A stretch of 51,358 nt of DNA from Burkholderiales bacterium (GTDB taxonomy: Bacteria; Pseudomonadota; Gammaproteobacteria; Burkholderiales; Burkholderiaceae_C): the NCBI GenBank assembly GCA_016191995.1, contig JACPVA010000049.1, positions 1 through 51,358 on the forward strand, given 5' to 3'. The position numbers were made by a program, and so were the translations under genes. How positions within the stretch are numbered: position 1 is the stretch's first letter; the number at the start of each line of letters is the position of its first letter. This document shows, piece after piece, positions 8,937-17,840 of the stretch. The notes beneath the pieces were generated by a model, which was given only the letters and a program-made list of their open reading frames with translations, did not search any database and was not told the origin of the DNA.

Positions 8937-9838
8937 GCGCCGCGCTGCGGCCCGGGCTGGTCGTCGGCTCGCACGGGCGGCATCTGGTCGTGCGCACGCC
9001 CGACGGCGCGCGCATCCGCTGCCATGTGCGCGGCAAGCGCAACGATGCGGTCGTCGGCGACGATGTGCGGTGGGCTGCAGCCGGCGACGAGGGCGTGATC
9101 GAGCGCGTCGAGCCACGACGCAACCTGCTGTACCGGCAGGACGAGTGGCGCAGCAAGTCCTTCGCGGCCAACCTGGACGCGGTGCTGGTGCTGGTGGCGG
9201 TCGAGCCGGTCTTCAGCGAGCGGCTGCTCGCGCGCGCGCTGGTGGCCGCCGCGCACGCCGGCATCCCGGCCTGGGTCGCGCTGAACAAGGTCGACCTGCC
9301 CGGCGCCGCGGCCGCACGCGAGCGGCTGGCGGCCTACGCGGCGATGGGCACCGAGCTGGTCGAACTGGCGCTGAAGGCCGACCCGGCGACCGCCATGGCG
9401 CGGCTCGCGCCGCGGCTGCACGGGCGCACGACGCTGGTGCTGGGACCGAGCGGCAGCGGCAAGAGCACGCTGATCAACCGCATGGTGCCCGGCGCCGGCG
9501 CGCAGGTCGGCGAGATCTCGCGCGCGCTCTCCGGCGGCCGCCACACGACGACGACGACGACCTGGTATGCGCTCGGCGAGACACCCGAGGCCGGCGCGCT
9601 GATCGATTCGCCGGGTTTCCAGCAGTTCGGCCTGGCGCAGGTCGAGCCGCGGCAGCTCGCGGCGCTGATGCCGGACCTGGCCGCGCACCTCGGCGGCTGC
9701 CGCTTCCAGGACTGCACGCACCGCCACGAACCCGGCTGCACGCTGCGCGCCGCCGTCGAGCGCGGCCAGATCGACGCCGCGCGCTGGCGCGTCTACGGCG
9801 AGTTGCACGACGAGCTGAGCGCGCCGCCGAGGTACTGA
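8933..9838 (+). CDS. rsgA: Ribosome small subunit-dependent GTPase RsgA
   Basis: RsgA is a circularly permuted GTPase that acts late in 30S subunit maturation. The 301-residue product shows the permuted order: OB-fold (about residues 1-65), G4 NKVD in WVALNKVDLPG, then G1 GPSGSGKSTLINRM, then G3 DSPGFQQFG. A C-terminal zinc finger CRFQDCTHRHEPGC carries Cys, Cys, His and Cys ligands. The only sensible start is TTG at 8933-8935, overlapping the upstream stop by four bases and giving MSAALRPGLVVG. Length and domains are normal. Confidence 0.93.
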   Translation: MSAALRPGLVVGSHGRHLVVRTPDGARIRCHVRGKRNDAVVGDDVRWAAAGDEGVIERVEPRRNLLYRQDEWRSKSFAANLDAVLVLVAVEPVFSERLLARALVAAAHAGIPAWVALNKVDLPGAAAARERLAAYAAMGTELVELALKADPATAMARLAPRLHGRTTLVLGPSGSGKSTLINRMVPGAGAQVGEISRALSGGRHTTTTTTWYALGETPEAGALIDSPGFQQFGLAQVEPRQLAALMPDLAAHLGGCRFQDCTHRHEPGCTLRAAVERGQIDAARWRVYGELHDELSAPPRY

Positions 9839-9844
9839 AGCGCT

Positions 9845-10168
9845 TCAGGCTGCGACGCGCTGGGCCAGAGCCTCTTGGGCAAGGGTGTTGATGCTCTTGC
9901 CCTCGGCCTGCGCCGCGATGGCGACTCGCTCGTGGAGCTCCGGCGGGATTCGGAGATTGAACTTGCCGGAGTAGCTTCGACGAGGCTCGATTCCCTTGCC
10001 CTTGCAGACGTCGAGAAACACCGCGAGAGACCGCTTGAACTCCGCCCGCAACTCCTTGGGATTCCTGCCGTAGAAATCGGCTCCCCCGTTCAGGCCGAGG
10101 ATCTCCCCGCGGAACATGTCGGTCTCGGGGTCGTATTCGATCTTCGCGCTGTACCCATCGACAGTCAT
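9845..10168 (-). CDS. HicB-like antitoxin-type protein with C-terminal ribbon-helix-helix
   Basis: The 107-residue product has the two-part HicB (COG4226-like) layout. The N-terminal partial RNase-H-like fold reads MTVDGYSAKIEYDPETDMFR, with the conserved FYG and LRAEFKRSLAVFLDVC stretches. A C-terminal ribbon-helix-helix DNA-binding segment follows (FNLRIPPELHERVAIAAQAE, then GKSINTLAQEALA). HicB normally neutralises the small HicA mRNase encoded just upstream. No HicA is present; the gene 13 bases upstream in the same direction encodes a GNAT acetyltransferase. It could be an orphan regulator or a noncanonical pair. The start ATG at 10168 fits the fold; an open frame further upstream runs into the GNAT gene. 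Confidence 0.82.
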   Translation of the reverse strand: MTVDGYSAKIEYDPETDMFRGEILGLNGGADFYGRNPKELRAEFKRSLAVFLDVCKGKGIEPRRSYSGKFNLRIPPELHERVAIAAQAEGKSINTLAQEALAQRVAA

Positions 10169-10181
10169 CACGTTCACGGCT

Positions 10182-10658
10182 TCACTCCATGTCGTTCCAG
10201 CCGATTCCTCCCCGACGAGACGGCACCCTTGTCGGTCCTTGTTCGGTGCTGATCGAGAAGAGGGACAACTCGTGCCGCTCGCTGGCCTGGACCGCGCGCC
10301 AGAACGCCAGGCCTTCCAGGTTGTCTCGAAAGACCAGAAGGTGGCACTTCTCGATCCCTTGTCCACGCAGCGCGTCCAAGCCCCGGTGGAGCAGCTGCCC
10401 TGCGATCCCGCGCCTGCGCCGGCCCTGCGCGGTGACCAGATGGTGGATCAGTCCGCGGCGGCCGTCGTGGCCGCACAGGATGGTGCCGACAAGCTGCCCT
10501 TCCTCGACAGCGACGAAGCTGAGGCCGGGATTGCGGTCCAGAAACCTCGCGATCGGCTCCCGCTCGTCGGCACTGCTCAGACCCACACCCGGCGTCGCTT
10601 CCCACAGCGTCCGGGCTGCGGCGTAGTCGTCGATCGAGAAGCTGCGAATCAGCGGCAT
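10182..10658 (-). CDS. GNAT-family N-acetyltransferase
   Basis: The 158-residue product fits the single-domain GNAT fold: N-terminal strand MPLIRSFSIDDYAAARTLW, central LSFVAVEEGQLVGTIL, and the acetyl-CoA binding motif A in HHLVTAQGRRRRGIAGQLL (R/QxxGxG/A type). A final strand is LLVFRDNLEGLAFWRAV. The substrate cannot be told. It stops 13 bases before the HicB-like gene, so the two are probably cotranscribed. GNAT toxins are known partners of ribbon-helix-helix antitoxins, although usually with the antitoxin gene first. The last ~15 residues are Arg/Gly-rich and unlike the family, so the true end may have shifted. Confidence 0.85.
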   Translation of the reverse strand: MPLIRSFSIDDYAAARTLWEATPGVGLSSADEREPIARFLDRNPGLSFVAVEEGQLVGTILCGHDGRRGLIHHLVTAQGRRRRGIAGQLLHRGLDALRGQGIEKCHLLVFRDNLEGLAFWRAVQASERHELSLFSISTEQGPTRVPSRRGGIGWNDME

Positions 10659-10824
10659 GGCGCGCTCGGCGCGGCTTGGTGGACAGCGGCGGTCGATTCT
10701 GCATCGCTCGAACGCTGGTGATCGAGCTCACTCGCCCACGGGCATGGAAGCCCGCGGGCGGCGGCCGCCACGAGGCGGCGCGCACAGGCGCCGCCTCGCT
10801 CGAGCTCGACGCTTCGACGCCGGC

Positions 10825-11826
10825 TCAATGGTGCGAGACGGCCGCGATGAACCGGCCCGGTTCGTCCAGGCCGATATACAGCTCGGCGATCTCCTTCCCA
10901 CCGAAGATCGTCTTCAGCCGGGTGCCGGGCGCGAGTCTCAGGCGCACGTTGGCCCGGCCCATGCCCATCAGCCGCATGCGCCCGCTGGCGCGCCGCGGCC
11001 GCATGTCGACGGCCTGCGCCTCGACGATGGCGCGGACGGGCAGCCGCGCATCGGTGACGATCCCGTAGCGCAGATGGACGATGCCGTCGTCGAGGGTGAC
11101 CGGGCGCAGCCGTGTCGCCCGGTACTCCGCGAACAGGAACAACCCTCCGTAGAGCGTCGCGGCCGTGACGGCCAGCGCGAGCGTCGGGCTGAAGAGGTGC
11201 AGCATGACATGCGCGATCGGCAGCTCGATCGCCAGCAGCAGCAGGAACCCGGCCTGGTTGGACGCGTTCCCGCCCTGCCTGTGGGCGCTGAATGCCTGCG
11301 CGCTGGCGAAGTGCAGGCGCGTGCTGTCCCGGCAGAATGCGTAGAGCCAGATGCGCGCCTCGAGCTCGAGCAGCCCGGTCATCGTGCCGGCGCCGAGGCG
11401 GCGCTCGATGACCTCGTGCAGCCGGGTCTCCAGGTTCTGCCCGGCCGGCGCCGAGCGCAGGTCCAGGCCGATCTGCGCCATGGCCAAGAGCTGCCAGCCC
11501 ACCAGCCCCGCGACCACGGCCCAGCGCAGCGGCTCGAGCAGCAGCCACAGCTGCTTGCTCTTCTCGGGCAGCACGAAGGAGCCGAACAGCACACCCAGGC
11601 CGACGATCGTCGCCAGGGCCAGCAACGCCTGCTTCGGGCGCGGCCGGAAGGCGACGAGGTAGGCCAGCGGGACGACGAGGAAGAGGTCGACGGCCAGCGG
11701 CCACTCCGGCACCGGAAGCTGGCGCGACTCGTGGAGCCGGACGGCCAGGACGGCGGTGCCCAGCACGCCAGCCAGGAGCAGGCCGAAGATCGCGCGCGAC
11801 CGGGCCGTGGATGCGGCGTGAGACAT
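10825..11826 (-). CDS. Unrecognised multi-pass membrane protein
   Basis: I do not recognise this 333-residue protein. It has an N-terminal hydrophobic helix (FGLLLAGVLGTAVLAV), two or three more up to about residue 110, and another hydrophobic pair near 200-235 (AGFLLLLAIELPIAHVMLHL). The C-terminal ~80 residues (from LRPVTLDDGIVHLRYGIV) are soluble and look like a small beta-rich domain, possibly PH-like, ending ELYIGLDEPGRFIAAVSHH. Codon usage and frame are typical of the genome, supporting a real gene. It lies 63 bases downstream of the CobD-like gene on the same strand. No function is proposed. Confidence 0.7.
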   Translation of the reverse strand: MSHAASTARSRAIFGLLLAGVLGTAVLAVRLHESRQLPVPEWPLAVDLFLVVPLAYLVAFRPRPKQALLALATIVGLGVLFGSFVLPEKSKQLWLLLEPLRWAVVAGLVGWQLLAMAQIGLDLRSAPAGQNLETRLHEVIERRLGAGTMTGLLELEARIWLYAFCRDSTRLHFASAQAFSAHRQGGNASNQAGFLLLLAIELPIAHVMLHLFSPTLALAVTAATLYGGLFLFAEYRATRLRPVTLDDGIVHLRYGIVTDARLPVRAIVEAQAVDMRPRRASGRMRLMGMGRANVRLRLAPGTRLKTIFGGKEIAELYIGLDEPGRFIAAVSHH

Positions 11827-11889
11827 CGTGTTCGCGGCGGTTCGGCTGGACTGGGGCCGCGTCTGGCGCGGCGCCCGACTCGCAGCCCC

Positions 11890-12879
11890 CTACCCCACCA
11901 GATTCGCCAGCGTCAGCAACGCCAGCAGCAGCATCCACAGCACGACCGAGCGCCATACCAGCGCGACGATCGACTGCAGGTGCGCGAGCTGCGGCGGCAC
12001 GCCGGCAGTGCTGCCGCGCGCCTCGGCGCGGTCGGTCTCCAGCCCGCTGGTGAAGGTCTTGGAGCGGTCCGGCGTGACGCCGGGGGCGGCCACGCCGCCG
12101 AGTTGCACGCCGACCGCGCCGGCGGCGGCGGCCAGGATCACACCCTCGTTCGGATGCGCCCACAGCGCCGCATCGCGCCGCCACGCCGCCACCGCCTCCT
12201 CGAAGTTGCCGACCACCGCGAAGCCGAAGGCGGTCAGCCGCGCCGGCACGTGGTCGATCAGCGCGAAGGCGCGCTGCGCCACCTGCAGCAGCGCCGGGTT
12301 GGCCGGCGCGTCGAGCGCGCGCGAGCGGTAGCCCCAGTAGCGGCTCGCGAACTCGGCCATCCGGTACAGCACCGCCCCCAGCGGCCCGAGGCCGAGTGCT
12401 GCCAGCACGACGAACCAGAAGAAGACGCCGAACACATGCCGGTGCGCCGCCAGCAGCGCATGCTCGATGACGTGGCGCAGCAGCTCGCCGCGCGGCAGCG
12501 CGCTGGCGTCCAGGTGCCGCCACTCGGTCAGGATCGTGCGCGCGCGCGACTCGTCGCCGTCGGCCAGCGCGTCGCGGATGCGAGTGTAGAAGTGGCTGAA
12601 CTGGCGAAAGCCGAGCGTCAGATAGAGCAGCGCGACGTTCATCGCCAGCGCGCCGAGCAGCGTGTACTGGCGCAGGACGACCCAGGCCAGTGCGGTGAGC
12701 AGCGCCGGGGCGAGCACGCCGATGCCCCAGACGATCCAGGCGTGGCGCGCACCGCCGGCGTCGAAACTGCGCCCGGTCCAGGCGACCCAGGCCACCAGCA
12801 TGTGGTGCACCGGGTTGTCGCGCGGCAGCGGCTTGAGTTGCTCGACCAGCAGCGCCAGCAGGACGGCGAGGAAGCTCAT
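11890..12879 (-). CDS. CobD/CbiB-family membrane protein
   Basis: The 329-residue product resembles the CobD/CbiB family, whose true members make adenosylcobinamide phosphate in cobalamin biosynthesis. The N-terminus MSFLAVLLALLVEQLKPLPR and the later NFEEAVAAWRRDAA segment are typical of the divergent betaproteobacterial version, which is found without other cobalamin genes. Four to five membrane helices are visible (about residues 55-95, 145-180, 305-329). No cobalamin-pathway gene is in the window, so a real role in B12 synthesis is unproven. It follows the CoA-type Nudix gene by 79 bases on the same strand. Confidence 0.75.
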   Translation of the reverse strand: MSFLAVLLALLVEQLKPLPRDNPVHHMLVAWVAWTGRSFDAGGARHAWIVWGIGVLAPALLTALAWVVLRQYTLLGALAMNVALLYLTLGFRQFSHFYTRIRDALADGDESRARTILTEWRHLDASALPRGELLRHVIEHALLAAHRHVFGVFFWFVVLAALGLGPLGAVLYRMAEFASRYWGYRSRALDAPANPALLQVAQRAFALIDHVPARLTAFGFAVVGNFEEAVAAWRRDAALWAHPNEGVILAAAAGAVGVQLGGVAAPGVTPDRSKTFTSGLETDRAEARGSTAGVPPQLAHLQSIVALVWRSVVLWMLLLALLTLANLVG

Positions 12880-12958
12880 CGCGGCCGATCATAGAGGGCC
12901 TGCGGGCGACGCCGATCCGCCGTGCCGAGGTGAATGCCCCCGCAGCCGCGCGGCGCCT

Positions 12959-13663
12959 TCAGCGCATCAGGAAACGGTACAGGTTGCGCAGCATCGCCGC
13001 CGTCGCGCCCCAGATGAAGTATTCGCGCAGCGGCGCGCCGGGCTCCGGCGCGGGCTGCCAGGGCATCGACAGGAAGCGCCGCGGCACGCCGTTGAACTCG
13101 AACTCGTGCACCCGGTGGTGCGCCGGCGTCATCAGGAACTCCAGCGGCACCTCGAAGGCCTCGGCGACCTCGAACGGGTCCAGCCGCAGCACCGGCGGCG
13201 GATCGACCAGCGCGACCACCGGCGTGACCTGGAAGTTGGTCACCGTCGCGTAGACCGGCAGCTCGCCGATCACCTCGACCTGCCCGCGCGCCAGGCCGAT
13301 CTCCTCCTCGGCCTCGCGCAGCGCGGTGTCGACCGCATGCGCGTCGACCGGGTCGACGCGGCCGCCCGGGAAGCTGACCTGCCCGGCGTGGTCGCGCAGG
13401 TGCGCGGTGCGCTCGGTCAGCAGCACCTGCAGCCCCTCGGGGCGCCGGACCAGCGGCACCAGCACGGCCGCCGGCGTCGGGCCGCGCGCGCTGGCGAGCC
13501 GGGCATTGTCGCCCGGCCATTCGGGCGTCCACGGCGAGCGGTCGGCAAACCGCCTGCGCAGCGGATCGGGCCGCAGCTGCTCGGTGGGGACCGCGGGCAG
13601 GTGCTCGTCGTGCGCGACGACCGGGATCGTGCGCGGATCGAAGCTCAACCGGGTGCCGCTCAC
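12959..13663 (-). CDS. Nudix hydrolase, CoA-pyrophosphatase (NudL) type
   Basis: The 234-residue product carries a full Nudix box (GGRVDPVDAHAVDTALREAE followed by EEIGL, about residues 120-144), in which the Glu residues bind Mg. The preceding LTERTAHLRDHAGQVSFPGG is the UPF0035-type signature of CoA pyrophosphatases, which cleave CoA to phosphopantetheine and 3',5'-ADP. The N-terminal ~70 residues are a lineage extension. It is separated by 73 bases from the rplS stop on the same strand, so read-through from the rpsP operon is possible. Substrate assignment is by family; no assay evidence. Confidence 0.88.
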   Translation of the reverse strand: MSGTRLSFDPRTIPVVAHDEHLPAVPTEQLRPDPLRRRFADRSPWTPEWPGDNARLASARGPTPAAVLVPLVRRPEGLQVLLTERTAHLRDHAGQVSFPGGRVDPVDAHAVDTALREAEEEIGLARGQVEVIGELPVYATVTNFQVTPVVALVDPPPVLRLDPFEVAEAFEVPLEFLMTPAHHRVHEFEFNGVPRRFLSMPWQPAPEPGAPLREYFIWGATAAMLRNLYRFLMR

Positions 13664-13736
13664 CGGAGGACCCTGGAGGTCGCGGCGTGACGCTGGCGCG
13701 CGCGGCCGTGGGCCGGCGCGCGGACGGCGAAGCCGC

Positions 13737-14090
13737 TCAGGCGAGCTTCTCCTTGATGCGCGCCGACTTGCCGCTGCGCTCGCGCAGGTAATAGAGCTTG
13801 GCGCGGCGCACGTCGCCGCGGCGCTTGACCTCGATCTTGGCGATCAGCGGGCTGTAGAGCTGGAAGGTCCGCTCCACGCCCTCGCCGCTGGAGACCTTGC
13901 GCACGATGAAGCTGCTGTTCAGGCCGCGGTTGCGCCTGGCGATGACGACGCCCTCGAAGGCCTGCAAGCGCTTGCGGCTGCCTTCGACGACGTTGACGCT
14001 GACGATCACGGTGTCGCCCGGAGCGAAGGACGGGATGTCCTTGTTCAGGCGCGCGATCTCTTCCTGCTCGAGGGTGGCGATGAGGTCCAC
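13737..14090 (-). CDS. rplS: 50S ribosomal protein L19
   Basis: The 117-residue product is L19, which sits at the subunit interface of the 50S particle. The start is a GTG (14088-14090), giving [20 protein letters not shown], with GGAGA five bases upstream. Longer open frame upstream is not L19-like and lies in the trmD-rplS gap. Conserved segments [31 protein letters not shown] and [16 protein letters not shown] are present. It is the last gene of the conserved rpsP-rimM-trmD-rplS operon, 115 bases after trmD. Confidence 0.97.
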   Translation of the reverse strand: MDLIATLEQEEIARLNKDIPSFAPGDTVIVSVNVVEGSRKRLQAFEGVVIARRNRGLNSSFIVRKVSSGEGVERTFQLYSPLIAKIEVKRRGDVRRAKLYYLRERSGKSARIKEKLA

Positions 14091-14205
14091 GGGGGTCTCC
14101 GCTTCGATCGTGCCGGCGGGTGGGTTGGAGGTATCGCGGCCGCCGCGCGGCCTTGCGGCGCGGCATGCTGCATAGGTCCCCGGCAGAGGATCGCAAAGCT
14201 TTTCA

Positions 14206-14991
14206 TTATAGCCGCGGCCCACCGTCGCGCCCGCCGGGCGCGAGCTGCGCGAGGAAGGCCTCGTCCTGCGCGCTGAGCCGCCCCGCGGCGCGCGCGGCGG
14301 CGATCAGGTCCGGGCGCCGCCTTGCCGTCAGCGCCAGCGACTGTTCGCGCCGCCATCGCGCGATGTGCGCGTGGTGCCCCGACAGCAGCACCGCCGGCAC
14401 CGCAACCGGCCCGTCGGGCGTGTCGAGCCGCTCCGGGCGGCTGTAGGCCGGGCCCTCCAGCAGGCCGCCGGAGAAGCTGTCGTCCTCGTGCGAGGGCGCG
14501 GCCAGGACCCCGGGCTGCAGGCGGGCGACGGCGTCGAGCAGCACCAGTGCCGCCAGCTCGCCGCCCGAGATCACATAGTCGCCCAGGCTGATCTCGTGCG
14601 TGACATGGCGGTCGACGACGCGCTGGTCGATGCCCTCGTAGCGCCCGCACAGCAGCAGCGCGCCCGCACCGGCGGCGAACTCGGCCACCAGCGCCTGGTC
14701 CAGCCGCCGCCCGGCGGGCGTGAAGTGGACCACCGGGATCCGGCCGGCGCCGTCCGGGCGATCGGCGCGCACCGCGGCGATCGCCGCCTCCAGCGGCTCG
14801 GCCAGCATGACCATGCCGGGGCCGCCGCCGAAGGGCCGGTCGTCGACGCGGCGGTAGGCATCGGCGGCGAAGTCGCGCAGCGGCCACAGGCGCACCTGCA
14901 CCTGGCCCGAGTCGTAGGCGCGGCGCGTGATGCCATGCGCCAGGTGCGGGCCGAACAGCTCCGGGAACAGCGTGACGATGTCGAAGCGCAT
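14206..14991 (-). CDS. trmD: tRNA (guanine-N1)-methyltransferase TrmD
   Basis: TrmD methylates G37 of tRNAs next to the anticodon to prevent frameshifting, using SAM bound in a trefoil knot. The 261-residue product begins [20 protein letters not shown]. Diagnostic parts: [12 protein letters not shown], the knot region [16 protein letters not shown], and the SAM-binding loop [20 protein letters not shown]. The C-terminal domain contains [18 protein letters not shown]. It sits between rimM and rplS in the standard order. Normal length, no oddities. Confidence 0.97.
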   Translation of the reverse strand: MRFDIVTLFPELFGPHLAHGITRRAYDSGQVQVRLWPLRDFAADAYRRVDDRPFGGGPGMVMLAEPLEAAIAAVRADRPDGAGRIPVVHFTPAGRRLDQALVAEFAAGAGALLLCGRYEGIDQRVVDRHVTHEISLGDYVISGGELAALVLLDAVARLQPGVLAAPSHEDDSFSGGLLEGPAYSRPERLDTPDGPVAVPAVLLSGHHAHIARWRREQSLALTARRRPDLIAAARAAGRLSAQDEAFLAQLAPGGRDGGPRL

Positions 14992-15023
14992 GGTCGGGCG
15001 GGCCGCGCGGCCGGGGCGCGCGT

Positions 15024-15692
15024 TCAGTCGCCCTCGCCCCAGTCGACCTCGATCCGACCTTGCTCGCGATCGACGCGGTCGACATAGGCGTCGACGAAGG
15101 GGATCAGCGTCGGCGGGCGGTCCGGGTCGTCGCCGCGCACCGACAGCACGCAGTGCGGGCCGGTCTCGATCAGCCCGTCGACCTTGCCCAGCAACTGCTT
15201 CTGGCGGTTGACGACCTGCAGGCCGATCAGGTCGACCCAGTAGTACTCGCCCTCGTCCGGGGTCGGAAAGCTCGCGCGCGAGACAAACAGCCGCGCGCCC
15301 TTCATCGCCTCGGCGTGGTCGCGGTCCGGCAGCTCCTGCGCGCTGGCGACGATCGTCTCGCCCTGCTCGCGCGCCTGCACGATGCGAAGCAGTCGCGGCA
15401 GCGGCGGCGCGGCCGGCCGCCTGGCCGACGGCGGGGCGACGAACCAGCGCCTGGTGCCGAACAGCGCCTGCGGGTCGGCAGCGAAGGGCTTGACCCGGAT
15501 CGCGCCCTTCACGCCCCAGGCGCCGAGCACGCGGCCGACCTCGACCGCATCGCCCGGCCAGGGCGGATCGTCGCCGGGAGCGGGCCCGGCCGGCAGGCCA
15601 CCAGGAGCCGGTGCCGCCGGCAGGTCAGCGCGCGCCGGCGTCGCCGGCCCGCCGCTTGAACCCGGCCGCGCCGGCCGGGCCGTGCGCGCCAC
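15024..15692 (-). CDS. rimM: 16S rRNA processing protein RimM
   Basis: RimM is the 30S maturation factor that binds S19. The recognisable core starts at [20 protein letters not shown] (about residue 48), with the PRC-barrel part [19 protein letters not shown] and the C-terminal [20 protein letters not shown]. The GTG at 15690-15692, 13 bases after rpsP, gives 222 residues. This includes an unusual ~47-residue Pro/Ala/Gly-rich N-terminal extension not found in the ~170-185-residue family norm, and a short Ala/Pro-rich insert near residue 85. No good start lies closer to the core, so the extension is probably translated; the exact start is uncertain. Confidence 0.9.
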   Translation of the reverse strand: MARTARPARPGSSGGPATPARADLPAAPAPGGLPAGPAPGDDPPWPGDAVEVGRVLGAWGVKGAIRVKPFAADPQALFGTRRWFVAPPSARRPAAPPLPRLLRIVQAREQGETIVASAQELPDRDHAEAMKGARLFVSRASFPTPDEGEYYWVDLIGLQVVNRQKQLLGKVDGLIETGPHCVLSVRGDDPDRPPTLIPFVDAYVDRVDREQGRIEVDWGEGD

Positions 15693-15705
15693 CGGCGGCC
15701 TGCGC

Positions 15706-15954
15706 TCAGGCGGCGGTCTTGGCCTGGTCGACCAGGCGCGAGACCGCGGGCGAGACCTGTGCGCCGACGCCAGTCCAGTAGCCGACGCGGTCCATCGCGA
15801 CACGCAGCTTCTCGGCCGCGCCCGAGGCCATCGGGTCGTAGAACCCCACGCGCTCGATGAAGCGGCCGTCGCGGCGGTTGCGCCGGTCGGCGACGACGAT
15901 GTTGTAGAAGGGGCGCTTCTTGGCGCCGCCCCGAGCCAGTCGAATCACGACCAT
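15706..15954 (-). CDS. rpsP: 30S ribosomal protein S16
   Basis: The 82-residue product is S16, an early-binding 30S assembly protein. It begins [20 protein letters not shown] and contains [20 protein letters not shown], both diagnostic. The length is standard. An open frame continues far upstream, but that sequence is the divergent intergenic region and an acetyltransferase antisense. It is the first gene of the ribosomal operon, with a good -10 hexamer about 245 bases upstream. Confidence 0.97.
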   Translation of the reverse strand: MVVIRLARGGAKKRPFYNIVVADRRNRRDGRFIERVGFYDPMASGAAEKLRVAMDRVGYWTGVGAQVSPAVSRLVDQAKTAA

Positions 15955-16197
15955 GGGATGTCCTATCAGAGCTGGAGGTCCATTCGGTCCCGGCGGGACG
16001 AGCACCCCAGGAACCACCTGACTGGAGCACCTCGGCCCGACGATGCGGCCCCGCCGCCGCGCCGCCGGGCGACCCCGACGGGCCCCGGTTGCGCGCGCGG
16101 GCCACGCGGCCGCGCCCTTCGACGGCGTCGGGTCACCGCGACCGGCGCGCGCCGAGACGCTCGCCGTCCCCGGTCGGGCCGTCGTCGAAAACCGCGC

Positions 16198-16226
16198 ATT
16201 ATAGACTCGCGCTCCCGCCCCAGCAC
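16198..16226 (-). promoter_or_regulatory. Candidate promoter of the rpsP operon
   Basis: Reading on the minus strand, a perfect TATAAT lies at 16203-16198 in the gap between rpsP and the divergent acetyltransferase gene. The -35 position (about 16221-16226, GTGCTG) is a poor match, so this rests mainly on the -10. It implies a leader of roughly 235 bases before rpsP. Confidence 0.45.
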
Positions 16227-16236
16227 CGACCACACC

Positions 16237-16788
16237 GTGCGCATCCGCCCCTGCACCGACACCGACCTGCCTGCGGTGACCGCGATCTACGCCCACCACG
16301 TGCGCCATGGCACCGGCACCTTCGAGCTCGATGCGCCCGACCGCGCCGAGTTCGCGCGCCGCCACGCCGAGGTGGGTGCGCGCGGGCTGCCCTGGCTGGT
16401 CGCCGAGACCGACGCCGGCATCGCCGGCTTCGCGTATGCGAACTGGTTCAGGCCACGCCCGGCGTATCGCTTCTTCGTCGAGGACTCGGTCTACCTGGAC
16501 CCGGCCGCGCAGCGGCGCGGCGTCGGCAGGCTGCTGCTGGCCGAGCTGATCGCGCGCTGCGAGGATGCCGGGGCGCGGCAGATGATCGCGGTGGTCGGCG
16601 ACGCGCAGAATGCGGCGTCGATCGGCCTGCACGCCGCGCTCGGCTTCGAGCATACGGGCCTGCTGCGCGCATCGGGCTGGAAGTTCGGCCGCTGGCTGGA
16701 CGTGGTCCTGATGCAGCGCGCGCTCGGCGCGGGCGACCGCTCGGCGCCGCGCGACCCGGCACCGGACGCGACACCCGATGCGGCGTGA
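16237..16788 (+). CDS. GNAT N-acetyltransferase, phosphinothricin/MnaT-like
   Basis: The 183-residue product starts at GTG (16237) as [20 protein letters not shown] and has the YHxxxGTGTFEL-type N-terminus ([20 protein letters not shown]) of the Pat/Bar/MnaT acetyltransferase group. These enzymes acetylate phosphinothricin-like compounds, methionine analogues or similar amines. Motif A is [20 protein letters not shown]; the late motif [20 protein letters not shown] is also typical. Its last 11 bases overlap the start of the next gene. The natural substrate cannot be deduced. Confidence 0.9.
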   Translation: MRIRPCTDTDLPAVTAIYAHHVRHGTGTFELDAPDRAEFARRHAEVGARGLPWLVAETDAGIAGFAYANWFRPRPAYRFFVEDSVYLDPAAQRRGVGRLLLAELIARCEDAGARQMIAVVGDAQNAASIGLHAALGFEHTGLLRASGWKFGRWLDVVLMQRALGAGDRSAPRDPAPDATPDAA

Positions 16789-17341
16789 CAAGACCGTCGC
16801 CACCTGGCTCGCGGTGATCGGCGGTGCGCTCGGGCTGCACCGCTTCTACCTGCACGGGATGCGCGACCCGGTCGGCTGGCTGCACCCGCCGGCGACGCTG
16901 GCCGGGCTGGCCGGCGTCGTGCGGATGGCGAATCTGGGGCAGGACGACCGCATCGCCTGGGCGCTGATCCCGCTGCTCGGGCTGTCGATCTCGGCCGGGA
17001 TGGCGGGCGCGATCGTGCACGCACTGACGCCGGACGATCGCTGGGCCGCGCGCCATGGCCAGCCGCCACGCGCGACGCGCTGGGGCCCGGTCCTCGGCGC
17101 CATCAGCGCGCTGTTCCTGGGTGCGGGCGTGCTGCTGGCGACGATCGCTTTCGGGGTGCAGAAGTTCTTCGAGTGGCAGCTCGACCCGGCACGCGCCGCG
17201 GCCGCGGCGCCCCGGCCGACCGTCGCCTCGGCGCCGTCCTGGTCGACCGTCGCGTCGGCGCCGTCCTGGTCGACCGTCGCCTCGGCGGCGCCTCGGCCGG
17301 CCGCCGCGCTTCAGCCATCTGCCAGCCGCTCGACGCGCTGA
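16778..17341 (+). CDS. Small membrane protein with TM2-like N-terminus
   Basis: The 187-residue product begins [20 protein letters not shown] followed by HRFYL, which resembles the start of TM2-domain proteins (a Gly-rich helix and a G.HRFYL loop). There are four hydrophobic segments (about residues 8-25, 38-52, 60-85, 105-125). The C-terminal ~50 residues are Ala/Pro/Ser-rich and include two exact nine-residue repeats (TVASAPSWS). The start overlaps the acetyltransferase by 11 bases. The 3' end overlaps the convergent folK by 31 bases. Role unknown. Confidence 0.75.
   Translation: MRRDKTVATWLAVIGGALGLHRFYLHGMRDPVGWLHPPATLAGLAGVVRMANLGQDDRIAWALIPLLGLSISAGMAGAIVHALTPDDRWAARHGQPPRATRWGPVLGAISALFLGAGVLLATIAFGVQKFFEWQLDPARAAAAAPRPTVASAPSWSTVASAPSWSTVASAAPRPAAALQPSASRSTR
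17219..17284 (+). repeat. 27-base tandem repeat inside the TM2-like gene
   Basis: Two nearly identical 27-base units plus a partial third encode [23 protein letters not shown] near the C-terminus of the TM2-like protein. The period is a multiple of three, so copy-number change would leave the frame intact. Confidence 0.7.
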
Positions 17342-17790
17342 GATGCGGCCGCCGCGCGCCACGGCGCGAGCGGCCCCAGCCCGGGCAGCACGAGGTCGGG
17401 GGCGATCTCCGCCAGCGGCTCGAGCACGAAGCGGCGCAGCTGCAGCCGCGGATGCGGCAGCGTCAGCGCCGGCGACGACGCGACGCGGTCGCCCCACAGC
17501 AGCAGGTCCAGGTCGAGCGTGCGCGGCGCGTTGCGGTAGGGCCGCTGCCGGCCCTGCACCTCCTCGATCGTCTGCAGCCGTTCCAGCAGTGTCTCGGCGT
17601 CCAGCCTCGTCTGCAGCGCGACGACGGCGTTGACGAAATCCGGCCCCTGCGCGTCGACCGGCGCGCTGCGCCACAGCGACGAGCGCGCGACGACCCGCGT
17701 GCCTTCGATCCGGTCCAGCGCCTCGATCGCCGCACGCACCGCGGCGCGGGCATCGCCGAGGTTGGCGCCGAGGCCGACATAGGCGCGCAT
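17311..17790 (-). CDS. folK: HPPK, 2-amino-4-hydroxy-6-hydroxymethyldihydropteridine pyrophosphokinase
   Basis: FolK transfers pyrophosphate from ATP to 6-hydroxymethyl-dihydropterin in folate synthesis. The ATG at 17790 gives [20 protein letters not shown], the standard family start, and 159 residues. A GTG 54 bases upstream overlaps the pcnB stop as GTGA and could be used instead. Signature parts are [20 protein letters not shown] and the HPPK motif [16 protein letters not shown] with the Mg-binding Asp pair. [20 protein letters not shown] follows. The 3' end overlaps the convergent TM2-like gene. Confidence 0.95.
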   Translation of the reverse strand: MRAYVGLGANLGDARAAVRAAIEALDRIEGTRVVARSSLWRSAPVDAQGPDFVNAVVALQTRLDAETLLERLQTIEEVQGRQRPYRNAPRTLDLDLLLWGDRVASSPALTLPHPRLQLRRFVLEPLAEIAPDLVLPGLGPLAPWRAAAASQRVERLADG

Positions 17791-17840
17791 GTCGGCGCCG
17801 CCGGGCCCGGGATCCCGACGAGACCGCCCGGCCAGCGCCG

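Noticed and set aside
17219..17284. Possible CRISPR-like repeats
   Set aside because: Direct tandem repeats of 27 bases without spacers, in frame within a protein gene; no CRISPR array or cas gene in the window.
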